From: Rhizobium sp. AC27/96
GTDB taxonomy: Bacteria > Pseudomonadota > Alphaproteobacteria > Rhizobiales > Rhizobiaceae
Length of the DNA: 33,153 bases
NCBI RefSeq assembly: GCF_001692325.1
Contig: NZ_LXKN01000036.1
Location: 1 to 33,153, forward strand
Direction of reading: 5' to 3'
Positions 23,566 to 31,845 of the stretch are shown piece by piece (within the stretch, counting starts at the first letter, position 1; each line of letters begins with the position of its first letter). Below the pieces are notes generated by a model, which ran no database searches, had not been told where the DNA came from, and worked only from the letters and a program-made list of their open reading frames with translations. The translations under genes were made by a program, and so were the position numbers.

Positions 23566-24326
23566 CCCAACCATTGATCCGCTTTCAAGACGTGACCAAG
23601 CGCTATGGTCACCTCACCGTGCTTGATAATTTCAGTTTCGATGTTGCGCCCGGCGAGAAGGTGACGTTGATCGGCCCTTCCGGTTCGGGAAAATCGACTG
23701 TTCTGCGTATCCTGATGACGTTGGAACCTTTCCAGGAGGGAGCCTTGCACTTAGCGGGCATGTCCTACCACCAGGACAACGGCAAAGGACGGTTTCTGGC
23801 GAGCGAAGCCCATCTGCGCCAGATCCGCACCCATGTCGGCATGGTATTTCAGAGCTTCAATCTGTTTCCGCACATGACCGTGCTGCGCAATGTCGTTGAG
23901 GCGCCTATTCGCGTGCTTGGGCTGGGGCGGGCGGAAGCCGAGTGCCGCGCCGTCGATCTGCTGCGCATGGTCGGTCTTTCGGAAAAGAAAGATCAGTATC
24001 CCAGCCAGCTTTCAGGAGGCCAGCAGCAACGCGTCGCAATCGCCCGCGCCCTCGCCATGCGCCCGCGCGTCCTGTTGTTCGATGAGCCGACGTCGGCGCT
24101 TGATCCACAGCTTGTCGGCGAAGTGCTCGGTGTCATCCGTGATCTCGCGCATGAGCACGATCTGACGATGCTGCTCGTAACCCACGAGATGCGCTTTGCC
24201 CGCGAAGTATCCGATCGCGTCTGCTTCTTCGACAAGGGGCGTATCTGCGAACAAGGCAAGCCGGAAGAGATTTTCAGCGCACCAAGGCAAGAGCGAACCA
24301 AGGAGTTTCTCGGCTCGATCCTGTGA
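23562..24326 (+). CDS. ehuA: ectoine ABC transporter ATP-binding protein EhuA
   Basis: A 254-residue ABC ATPase with Walker A GPSGSGKST, Q-loop GMVFQSFNLFPHM, signature LSGGQQQR, Walker B LLFDEPTSALDP and H-loop LLVTHEMRFA. The ATG at 23562, overlapping the ehuD stop codon, is clearly the start; the frame extends further upstream inside ehuD without likeness to the family. It is the last gene of the plus-strand operon and converges with enuR, leaving 36 bases between the stop codons. Confidence 0.92.
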   Translation: MTQPLIRFQDVTKRYGHLTVLDNFSFDVAPGEKVTLIGPSGSGKSTVLRILMTLEPFQEGALHLAGMSYHQDNGKGRFLASEAHLRQIRTHVGMVFQSFNLFPHMTVLRNVVEAPIRVLGLGRAEAECRAVDLLRMVGLSEKKDQYPSQLSGGQQQRVAIARALAMRPRVLLFDEPTSALDPQLVGEVLGVIRDLAHEHDLTMLLVTHEMRFAREVSDRVCFFDKGRICEQGKPEEIFSAPRQERTKEFLGSIL

Positions 24327-24362
24327 CGGGCGCAGGCATCGAACCAATCCCGTATTGCTGGC

Positions 24363-25793
24363 CTAAACGATCGAGCCGACGTCGAAGACGGGTGGCAGCT
24401 GCTCGAAGGTGCTGCGAACGGTTTCGAGCGCCGAGCGAAGTGCGGAGTGAGCCAGGCGTCCGCCGAGACAGATGCGGATGCCGCCGACCGGGCGCTCTCC
24501 GCCCGCAACAAACGGATCGGATGGCGTGACCGCGACGCCTTTTCGGGCAAGCGCACGCACAAGACCCTCTTCCGTCCAACGATCGGGAACGGATAGCCAT
24601 GCGCAAAGTGAAAGAGGATGGCTGCCGGCAACGAACGGTGCCATCACGTCCGATACGATCGCCTGGCGTGCTTCCGCCTCGCTTCGTTGGACGGCAACCA
24701 GAGTGTTGGCGGTTCCATCCAGAACCCAACGGGAGGCCATTTCGGCCACGACGTTTGTAGCGCTCCATCCGGTAACGCGGAGGATCGATGCTGCACGGAT
24801 GGAATAGTGCGCCGGCACGACGAGATAGCCGATGCGCAGACCCGTCATGACCGACTTGGTGAAACTGGTCACGAAGAAGCCGAGTTCGGGGATGAGATCC
24901 GGCATGGAGGGGAGGGGATCGCGCAGCATCGGTTTGTAGACTTCGTCCTCGATGACAAAGATGCCGTGCCGACGCGCTATTTCTGCGATCGCACGACGGC
25001 GCTCCACCCCCATGACGTGACTGGTGGGATTGCCGAGCGAGGAAACGATGACGAGCGCCGTCACATCTCCGATGGCGCAGGCAGCCTCGAAAGCCTCGGG
25101 GAGAATACCCTCGTGATCTGTCGCCAGGCCGCGCAGGGTAAAGCCCAGAACATTGGCAAGGCCGATGATGCCGTGATCGGTCAGGTTCTCTGTCAAAACG
25201 ACTTCACCGGGACGCACGACCGATGCGACGGCCAGAAACAGGCCATGGGCGGCGCCGTTGGTGATGAGGATCCGATCGGGATCGGCTTTGACCGAAAGAC
25301 CGTCGAGCCAGACTTGTGCTGCCGAGCGATGGGCATCAAGTCCGGCAATCGGCCTGCAGGGGCGCATGAAGCTGCTATTGTCGCTCTCGGCCAGAGCTTG
25401 CATCAACTCGCGGGCCGAGCGCTCATGCGCCTCGGTATAAACGGCCCGGATGATGGAAAGATCTGCGCTGCCACTTGGATCGCGATCGAGCATGAAGCTG
25501 TCGGCGCGTTCCGTAACGCGGCTGCGCACGAAGGTGCCGCGTCCGACTTCGCCGCGCAAATAGCCACGGCGCTCGGCCTCCTTGTAGCTGAGGCTCACGG
25601 TCTGGACCGAGATCTCCAGCGCATGGGCAAGATCGCGATGGGTCGGCATCTGCGCGTGAACCGGCAAAATTCCCTCATCGATGTCGGCAATGATCTTGTC
25701 GGTGAGCAGCTTGTGCTTGGTCACGCCCTTGCGATGCTGAAGGACGGGTCTCCAGGCGCCATTGTCCTGGTCTTTTGAATCATGACGATACAT
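24363..25793 (-). CDS. enuR: MocR/GntR-type ectoine utilization repressor EnuR
   Basis: A 476-residue MocR regulator. The GntR-type winged helix occupies about residues 26-90 (HKLLTDKIIADIDEGILPVHAQMPTHRDLAHALEISVQTVSLSYKEAERRGYL). A full aminotransferase-fold domain follows, with NPTSHV and EDEVYKP, and the PLP-anchoring Lys313 in TSFTKSVMTGLRIGY, the residue type that in characterised EnuR proteins binds PLP and the inducers alpha-ADABA and DABA. It is the last gene of the doeX-doeC-doeD-enuR direction, 145 bases after doeD. A candidate operator overlaps its own start codon region, consistent with autorepression. Confidence 0.92.
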   Translation of the reverse strand: MYRHDSKDQDNGAWRPVLQHRKGVTKHKLLTDKIIADIDEGILPVHAQMPTHRDLAHALEISVQTVSLSYKEAERRGYLRGEVGRGTFVRSRVTERADSFMLDRDPSGSADLSIIRAVYTEAHERSARELMQALAESDNSSFMRPCRPIAGLDAHRSAAQVWLDGLSVKADPDRILITNGAAHGLFLAVASVVRPGEVVLTENLTDHGIIGLANVLGFTLRGLATDHEGILPEAFEAACAIGDVTALVIVSSLGNPTSHVMGVERRRAIAEIARRHGIFVIEDEVYKPMLRDPLPSMPDLIPELGFFVTSFTKSVMTGLRIGYLVVPAHYSIRAASILRVTGWSATNVVAEMASRWVLDGTANTLVAVQRSEAEARQAIVSDVMAPFVAGSHPLSLCAWLSVPDRWTEEGLVRALARKGVAVTPSDPFVAGGERPVGGIRICLGGRLAHSALRSALETVRSTFEQLPPVFDVGSIV

Positions 25794-25795
25794 GG

Positions 25796-25814
25796 ATTGA
25801 TCCGGTACAATTAT
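25796..25814 (-). promoter_or_regulatory. candidate EnuR operator at the enuR start
   Basis: On the minus strand this reads ATAATTGTA-N6-CAAT, sharing 15 of 19 bases with the element upstream of eutB (16825-16843). It begins 3 bases upstream of the enuR ATG. It also lies within a wider inverted repeat, ATGGATT (25792-25798) and AATCCAT (25818-25824). Binding here would block enuR transcription or elongation. Confidence 0.58.
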
Positions 25815-25938
25815 CGGAATCCATCTACACTATCGATCGCCGTCTGGCGACGACCGAATGTGATCAAGCGGCCCATTTTTCACAACGGACCGTCTGATTA
25901 TCCCGCAAACGTACGGAGTGTCTCCGTCGGGGACCGTC

Positions 25939-27318
25939 TCAGCGGTTTGAGAGCACACTTTCGATCGCACCGGCGGCCGCCTTGACAACGGTGTCGACTT
26001 CGTCCCGCGCCAGGCAAAGTGGGGGCGCAAAGCCGAGAATATCGCCCTGCGGCATGGCGCGGCCGATGACGCCACGTTCGAGCAATGCTGCTGCTACCTG
26101 CGGGCCGATCTTCTGCGAGGGGTCAAAGAACTTGCGATCGTCCTTGTCTTCCACAAACTCGACGGCTGCCATCAGCCCTTCGCCGCGGACCTCTCCGACA
26201 TGTTTATGACTGCCGACTGCCTTGGCAAGTTCGGAACGAAAGTAGGCACCCGTTGAACCCGCGTTTTCGACGAGGCCAAGTTCGTCAACCAATTCGAGAT
26301 TGGCGATGCCGGCGGCAGCGCAAATAGGATGTGCCGAGTAGGTCCAGCCATGGCCAATGGCGCCCATCTGGTCGGATCCCTTGACGAGAACCTGCCACAT
26401 CTCGTCGGAAACGATGCTGCCCGAAAGCGGCGCATAGGCCGAGGTCAGGCCCTTGGCGATGGTGATCAAGGCCGGCTTCATGCCGAAATGATCGGAGCCG
26501 AACATGGTCCCGAGACGACCGAAGCCCGTGACGACTTCGTCGGCGACAAGCAAAACATCGTATTTGTCGAGAACGGCCTCGATCTTCCGCCAGTAGGTTT
26601 TCGGTGGTGGTACGATGCCGCCGGTGCCAAGGATCGGTTCGCCGATGAAGGCCGCTACCGTCTCAGGGCCTTCAGCAAGGATCAGTTCCTCCAGCTTGTC
26701 GGCGCAATGTTGCGCGAACTGTTCTTCACTCATCGACCGGTCCTCCCGGCGGAAGAAATAAGGAGCTTCGGTGTGAAGAATGGGCGCCCGCGGCAGGTCG
26801 AAGGCCTTGTGGAAGAGTTCAAGACCAGTGAGGCTGCCCGTCATGACGCCCGAGCCATGGTAGCCGCGCCAGCGCGAGATGATCTTCTTCTTTTCCGGGC
26901 GACCGAGAATGTTGTTGTAGTACCAGATCAGCTTGATGTTGGTCTCGTTGGCATCGGAGCCGGAGAGACCGAAATAGACGCGGCTCATGCCTTCGGGCGC
27001 ACGGTCGATGATCATCTTGGAAAGCGTGATCGATGCCTCCGTGCCATGGCCGACATAGGCGTGATAATAGGCAAGGTCCTTGGCCTGCTCGGCGATTGCC
27101 TCGGCGATTTTCTGGCGACCATAGCCGACATTGACGCAATAGAGGCCGGCAAAGGCGTCGAGGCTCCTCCGGCCGTTGGTATCGGTGATGTAAACGCCAT
27201 CGGCACCAGTGATAACGCGGGTCGGGGTTTCGCCGCGCGCATGCATTCCCATATGGGTCGAGGGATGGAAGAAATGATCCCGGTCCCAGGCGTTCAGTTC
27301 GTTGCGCTTGTCGAGCAT
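25939..27318 (-). CDS. doeD: diaminobutyrate aminotransferase DoeD
   Basis: A 459-residue class III (omega) aminotransferase. Landmarks are the substrate-entry LYCVNVGYGRQ, phosphate-binding SGSDANETNIKL, WRGYHGSG, FIGEPILGTGG, LLVADEVVTGFGR and the PLP Lys289 in ITIAKGLTSAYAPL. In the cluster it converts 2,4-diaminobutyrate to aspartate-semialdehyde. It lies 30 bases downstream of doeC in the same direction, so the two are co-transcribed. In other species this position is often annotated only as an aspartate aminotransferase family protein (atf). Confidence 0.9.
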   Translation of the reverse strand: MLDKRNELNAWDRDHFFHPSTHMGMHARGETPTRVITGADGVYITDTNGRRSLDAFAGLYCVNVGYGRQKIAEAIAEQAKDLAYYHAYVGHGTEASITLSKMIIDRAPEGMSRVYFGLSGSDANETNIKLIWYYNNILGRPEKKKIISRWRGYHGSGVMTGSLTGLELFHKAFDLPRAPILHTEAPYFFRREDRSMSEEQFAQHCADKLEELILAEGPETVAAFIGEPILGTGGIVPPPKTYWRKIEAVLDKYDVLLVADEVVTGFGRLGTMFGSDHFGMKPALITIAKGLTSAYAPLSGSIVSDEMWQVLVKGSDQMGAIGHGWTYSAHPICAAAGIANLELVDELGLVENAGSTGAYFRSELAKAVGSHKHVGEVRGEGLMAAVEFVEDKDDRKFFDPSQKIGPQVAAALLERGVIGRAMPQGDILGFAPPLCLARDEVDTVVKAAAGAIESVLSNR

Positions 27319-27348
27319 GGTTTGGTTCCTTTTTCCGTATCAGGAGCG

Positions 27349-28845
27349 TCAGGCTGTAGTGTCGACGCAGATGTATTTGAGCTCGGTGAAGGCCTCGATG
27401 CCGTGGCGTGAGCCTTCCCGGCCGAGGCCGGATTGCTTCCAACCACCAAAGGGGATCGGACCACCGGTGATCTTCACGCGGTTCACGGCCACCATGCCGT
27501 ATTCAAGCGCCCGCCCGAGCCGCATCTGCCGCGCGCCGTTGCTCGTCACCACATAAGCGGCAAGACCATATTCCGTGTCGTTGGCGCGAGCGACGACCTC
27601 CTCCTCCGTGTCAAAGGCGGTCACAGCCGCAACGGGTCCGAATGTCTCCTCATGCATGATGAGAGCGTCCGTGGAGGGATCGACGAGCAATGTCGGCTGG
27701 AAGAAGAGGGGCCCAGCCGAGTGGCGTTTCCCACCAACGACAAGCCTTGCGCCATGCTTCAGAGCGTCGGCGACCTGTTCTTCGACTTTCGCAACAGCTC
27801 GCTCGTGCATGAGCGGGCCGATATCGACAGCATCGGTCAGTCCATTGCCGACCTTCAGGGCTTCGATGCGCTTGCGGAACGCGGCAATAAATGCCTCCAT
27901 GATCGGACGCTGAACGAAGATGCGGTTGGCGGCGAGGCAATCCTGGCCGGAGGTTGCGAACTTGGCGTTAACAGCGATGTCGACAGCGCGATTGAGATCG
28001 GCGTCGTCGAAAATGACCAAAGGCGCATGACCGCCCAGCTCCATAATGAGGCGCTTCATGGTCGCGGCGCATTGACCGGCGATGAGCCTGCCGATGTCGG
28101 TCGAGCCGGTGAAGCTCAATGCCCTCACTCGCTGATCATCGCAAAAGGCACCGACGATGGTTGCCGCATCGCCCGTAAGCACGTTGAAGACGCCCGCGGG
28201 GAGGCCGGCGCGTTCGCCAAGTTCGGCCAGCGCCAGCGCCGACAGTGGTGTTTCGGACGAGGGATGGGCAACAACGGTGCAGCCGGCGGCAAGCGCAGCA
28301 GCTGCCTTGCGAGTGATCATGGCGGTCGGAAAGTTCCAGGGTGTAACGATGCCGACAACGCCAAGCGCTTCCCGGCGGACGATCATTTCAGCGCCCGGCA
28401 GATGGCTCGTGACACCCTCTGCATTGATGCGCTTGGCTTCCTCGGCATACCACTCAACGAACCCCGCCGCATAATCGATCTCGCTGCGGGATTCGTTGAG
28501 CGGCTTACCCTGTTCCAAAGTCATGATCAGCGCCAGATCTTCGCGTGCCTCGATTATCAATTCGTGCCATTTGCGCAGGATGGATGAGCGCTGCTGAGGT
28601 AGAAGCAAACGCCATGCAGCAAGAGCTGTAGCCGCTGTGTCAATGGCCTCGTAGGCTTCTCTCTGGTCGAGGCTGGTAACCCAGCCAAGCGTTGCGGCGG
28701 ATGCGGGATCCGTGACTTCGAAATTCTTGCCAGCCTTGCCTGCGATCCAACAGCCGCCGACATAGGAGAGGTTTCTCAACAAATGCCGGTCGTTCAGTCT
28801 CGACAGGGCTTCATGATAACTGGCACGGGCGTGGAGCGCGGTCAT
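27349..28845 (-). CDS. doeC: aspartate-semialdehyde dehydrogenase DoeC
   Basis: A 498-residue NAD(P)-dependent aldehyde dehydrogenase of the succinate-semialdehyde family (Ssd). TPWNFP (168-173) and FTGSTDIG are the cofactor-binding loops; Glu269 in MELGGHAP and catalytic Cys303 in SGQDCLAANR are present. It oxidises aspartate-semialdehyde from DoeD to aspartate, the last step of ectoine breakdown. The ATG at 28845 matches the family start MTALHARASYHEALSRL; the frame extends to 28884 without support. Intact. Confidence 0.9.
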   Translation of the reverse strand: MTALHARASYHEALSRLNDRHLLRNLSYVGGCWIAGKAGKNFEVTDPASAATLGWVTSLDQREAYEAIDTAATALAAWRLLLPQQRSSILRKWHELIIEAREDLALIMTLEQGKPLNESRSEIDYAAGFVEWYAEEAKRINAEGVTSHLPGAEMIVRREALGVVGIVTPWNFPTAMITRKAAAALAAGCTVVAHPSSETPLSALALAELGERAGLPAGVFNVLTGDAATIVGAFCDDQRVRALSFTGSTDIGRLIAGQCAATMKRLIMELGGHAPLVIFDDADLNRAVDIAVNAKFATSGQDCLAANRIFVQRPIMEAFIAAFRKRIEALKVGNGLTDAVDIGPLMHERAVAKVEEQVADALKHGARLVVGGKRHSAGPLFFQPTLLVDPSTDALIMHEETFGPVAAVTAFDTEEEVVARANDTEYGLAAYVVTSNGARQMRLGRALEYGMVAVNRVKITGGPIPFGGWKQSGLGREGSRHGIEAFTELKYICVDTTA

Positions 28846-28966
28846 CGGCAAGGTCTCTCTTTCCAGATGACACGATGCTCTCACGGATACTCGCGAGACA
28901 TTGTCTATTGGTCATGTTCTGAAAGGAGAAAAAAGCTAAAGAAGAAAAAGACTGTAGAGAGTTTCT

Positions 28967-29461
28967 CTATTCCCCGTCAGGAAGTTCGCCGGAAAGAAGA
29001 TCCCCCACCGGAAGAACGATTTCTTCCTTCACGGTTTTGGTGACGATGTAGGTGAAGTAACGCTCGATGCCGAGATCGCGATCAAGCAGATTGTCGATTA
29101 GGCGTTGATAAGCGTCGATATTCGACGTTGTAATCTTCAGGATATAATCCACGCCGCCCCCGACAGCCCAGCAGGCGACGATTTCCGGGATGGACGCAAT
29201 TGCCCGCTCGAAGCGCTCGAAGTCGGCCTGTCGATGATTGGTCAGGGTGACTTCCACCATGACGCTGGCGACGGACGCCAGCCGGCGTAGGGACAGCTTC
29301 GCATGATAACCGGTGATGATTCCTGCTTTTTCCAGCTTGCGCAGGCGCAGCCAGCATGGTGTCGGTGACAGTCCCACCTTGTCCGCCAGTGCAAGTTTGG
29401 TGATGCGGCCATCACGTTGAATGGCGTCCAGTATACGCAGGTCGATCGCGTCAAGTTTCAT
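28967..29461 (-). CDS. doeX: Lrp/AsnC-family regulator DoeX
   Basis: A 164-residue Lrp/AsnC protein. The helix-turn-helix is LDAIDLRILDAIQRDGRITKLALADKVGLSPTPCWLRLRKLEKAGII (about residues 3-49), followed by the RAM ligand domain with VMVEVTLTNH and WAVGGGVDYILKITTSNIDAY. The ATG at 29461 is used; the longer frame would start at a TTG. It is the first gene of the doeX-doeC-doeD-enuR direction and corresponds to the AsnC regulator found in most ectoine catabolic clusters, thought to help switch the genes on together with EnuR. Confidence 0.9.
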   Translation of the reverse strand: MKLDAIDLRILDAIQRDGRITKLALADKVGLSPTPCWLRLRKLEKAGIITGYHAKLSLRRLASVASVMVEVTLTNHRQADFERFERAIASIPEIVACWAVGGGVDYILKITTSNIDAYQRLIDNLLDRDLGIERYFTYIVTKTVKEEIVLPVGDLLSGELPDGE

Positions 29462-29677
29462 GTTCAAAAGATTGCTTGCACCACTTCAGATCTCAAGACC
29501 AATGGCATCTGAAGGTGAGACTGACAAGCATGCTGGCGCTCATGAGCATGATTTAAAGATACCATCTTGTCCGCTTTCAGGAGCACGTCTGCAGCCGCGT
29601 CGACCTTGATTGGATGCTTGGGCCTACAAATTTCCAACGAAAGCTGAGCGGAAGCCACAGATAGATGACGGACGCTG

Positions 29678-29965
29678 CGTTCCAGTTTCCTAGCCCACGA
29701 TGGTGAGCTGGCTAGATTGATTGGCGCCTTCGATTGATCTTCGACGTCGCTGGGTAAGCCCGAACATTGGCCGCGAAGCCTGAAGACAATGATCTCGACG
29801 CTGCTCCAATCGCCTGTGCCCATTGTCACCCTGTGGGGTGGGGACGGCATCATGATTTACAACGATGCCTATTCGGAGTTCGCAGCGGCGCGTCATTTGC
29901 CGGCAAGCGCCGGAAGGCGGCATGCGCGCCGTCACGTTAAGAGCTCTTTTGGGGGCCGGCATTGA
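29678..29965 (+). pseudogene. PAS-domain histidine kinase N-terminal remnant
   Basis: In one plus-strand frame the translation reads FLAHDGELARLIGAFD, a stop codon, SSTSLGKPEHWPRSLKTM and ISTLLQSPVPIVTLWGGDG, then IMIYNDAYSEFAAARH. This is the N-terminal region of rhizobial PAS/HWE-type sensor kinases, where the usual text is AFDW followed by S.T.LG. The TGA at 29735-29737 stands exactly where TGG (Trp) is expected. After AAARH the likeness fades and no kinase domain follows. It is a decayed fragment of about 90 codons. The rest of the 29462-30106 interval holds nothing else I recognise. Confidence 0.75.
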
Positions 29966-30106
29966 AGGCTTTGGCTGTTGCTTATAGTGTGATGTCAGGA
30001 TAACCAGTAGCACTGAATTCTGGTAGGATAGCGCTCTCCTGCGAGCATGTCCGTGGCGGCCACATCGAACAGCCTGCAAAAATACAGCGTACTGGATCCC
30101 AGCAGA

Positions 30107-31246
30107 ATGCCGCTTCTCGCATCTTTCCATCGCCTTCCGCGTTTCCTCGCGCTGGCTGGCATCCTTCTCGCCTTCAATGCATGTGCCGGACGCCCCGGGC
30201 CGGATATTCTCAAGGTCGTCTCGACAAAGGATGTGAGGACGAAAGAGGTTGCGATCTACACGGCGACGACCCGGGCAAAGGACGAGAAAAACGATAACGG
30301 ATTTTCGACGGGACGGGCGGAGGATCTGAACTACGCGAAATATACGATATCGATCCCGCCGGACCACAAGGCTTCGACAATCGAGTGGCCGAAAGGCAAG
30401 CCGAATGCAAAAACCGATTTCGTTGTCACATCTCAAAGCACGCTGACGGCGCCCGCCTTTAACAAGGATGTCGTCGTTCAACAGGGAAAACGACGGCCTG
30501 TCGGCATATTTGTGCATGGATATAACTACACGTTTCAAGAATCGCTTTTTAGGCTGGCGCAGATGGCGGCCGACGCGAACATTGACGCCGTTCCCGTTCT
30601 ATTCGCCTGGCCATCGCAAGGTGCCCTCACGGGCTACATTGCCGATCGCGAATCCGTGCTCTATTCCCGAGATTATCTCGCCTCGCTTCTGATCTCTCTC
30701 TCAGCTGATCAGGCGAACGGCGACCTCATCCTGTTTGGGCACAGTATGGGTGGCTTTTTGATCATGGAGACGGCACGGCAACTCAAACTCGAGGGACGGG
30801 ATGATGTCCTGTCGCGGCTGAGCATCGTGCTCGCCGCGCCGGACATCGACGCCGATGTTTTTCGAAAGCAGATGGACGTGATTGGGAAAATGAAGATACC
30901 GCTCACCCTGCTGGTTTCCAAAGACGATCGCGCGCTTGCCGCTTCCAGTTTTCTTGACGCCGATCATCCAAGAGTAGGCCGCTTTGATATCGATGACCCC
31001 CAAATCAGGGAGACTGCAGTTAAATACGGGATCAAGGTCGTTGACATTACCTCGGTCAAGGGGACGGACGGCCTTGGTCATGATCGCTTTGTGAGCCTAG
31101 CCAAGCTGTATCCACAACTGGCATCGCTGGACGGTGCAAAAGCGAACCGATCGCCGGCGCAGGTCGGGGCTTTCATTTTCGACGCAGCGGGAGCTACGAT
31201 CGCCAGTCCCTTTCGATTGGTCAGTAAAGTCGTTAGTCCGCAATAG
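30107..31246 (+). CDS. lipoprotein alpha/beta hydrolase (COG4782/DUF900 type)
   Basis: A 379-residue alpha/beta hydrolase. From the ATG at 30107 the N-terminus is a lipoprotein signal with the lipobox FNAC (Cys26). An ATG at 30047 would add 20 residues before the signal and is less likely. Family sequence includes YTATTRAKD, GIFVHGYNYTFQESLFRLAQM, LFAWPSQGALTGYIADRES and the nucleophile elbow GHSMGG with Ser213; VVDITSVKGTDGLGHDRF carries the likely catalytic His. Substrate unknown; probably an esterase anchored in the envelope. It converges with the BON-domain gene, leaving 45 bases between the stop codons. Confidence 0.85.
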   Translation: MPLLASFHRLPRFLALAGILLAFNACAGRPGPDILKVVSTKDVRTKEVAIYTATTRAKDEKNDNGFSTGRAEDLNYAKYTISIPPDHKASTIEWPKGKPNAKTDFVVTSQSTLTAPAFNKDVVVQQGKRRPVGIFVHGYNYTFQESLFRLAQMAADANIDAVPVLFAWPSQGALTGYIADRESVLYSRDYLASLLISLSADQANGDLILFGHSMGGFLIMETARQLKLEGRDDVLSRLSIVLAAPDIDADVFRKQMDVIGKMKIPLTLLVSKDDRALAASSFLDADHPRVGRFDIDDPQIRETAVKYGIKVVDITSVKGTDGLGHDRFVSLAKLYPQLASLDGAKANRSPAQVGAFIFDAAGATIASPFRLVSKVVSPQ

Positions 31247-31291
31247 AGCATTCCGTGGCTTCGATATAGGAGCTGCGGAAGCGAGCCGCCG

Positions 31292-31789
31292 TTATGCGTC
31301 GGGCGGAATATGGGAATCGACACCCATTGTACGCAGATTGTTGCGAACCTCCATAACACCTGCCACCGATCGGACAAGCGTTTCAACATTTCGAGCCACC
31401 CGAGCTGTGTCGACGCTGCCCTCCAAGGTGACGATGCCATTCTCGGCCCTGAGGTCGATACCGTCGGCATCGATATCATTGTCCCCCGCAAGACGCTCCG
31501 TTATTTCGGCTTCCAGTTGATCGCTATCTATTCTGTCTGCTGAAAGGGGCCCGAGAGTGTGGGCTGTGTCTTCTTCGGAACCTGTCGCGTCTGCCGCGTC
31601 GATGATGAAACCGGAACTAGGCTCTTCGTCGAAGTTTGCAGCGGTGTCACCATATGCCGTGTTCTCGGGGTTGGACGAGGACTTGGCGTCTTCATCCGAA
31701 TATGGCCATCCTTCGCGCTCATCACGCTCCTCGTACTCTCGATAATCTTCTTCTCGCGACAACGGCTTCCGTTTATTGGGTTCTTTCAT
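31292..31789 (-). CDS. BON-domain protein with acidic N-terminus
   Basis: A 165-residue protein. The N-terminal 90 residues are highly charged and low in complexity (EEDYREYEERDEREGWPYSDED), without a signal peptide. The C-terminal BON domain (about residues 90-155) reads LEAEITERLAGDNDIDADGIDLRAENGIVTLEGSVDTARVARNVETLVRSVAGVMEVRNNLR. BON domains bind phospholipid or protect membranes in osmotic stress proteins such as OsmY. AGGAG lies 7 bases before the ATG at 31789. It is the third gene of the minus-strand stress operon, 56 bases after the PhnA-like gene. Confidence 0.86.
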   Translation of the reverse strand: MKEPNKRKPLSREEDYREYEERDEREGWPYSDEDAKSSSNPENTAYGDTAANFDEEPSSGFIIDAADATGSEEDTAHTLGPLSADRIDSDQLEAEITERLAGDNDIDADGIDLRAENGIVTLEGSVDTARVARNVETLVRSVAGVMEVRNNLRTMGVDSHIPPDA

Positions 31790-31845
31790 GTCGATCTCCT
31801 TCTTGAGGAGGGCCAGAGGATGCATGCACCATCTGACCCGCTAGA

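Noticed and set aside
24618..25778. 386-codon plus-strand frame
   Set aside because: Antisense shadow of enuR, whose domains and catalytic lysine are unambiguous.
26329..27411. 360-codon plus-strand frame
   Set aside because: Antisense shadow of doeD.
27433..28587. 384-codon plus-strand frame
   Set aside because: Antisense shadow of doeC; no ribosome-binding site or recognisable domain.
29690..30538. 282-codon minus-strand frame
   Set aside because: Antisense to the lipoprotein hydrolase and the kinase remnant; no family likeness.
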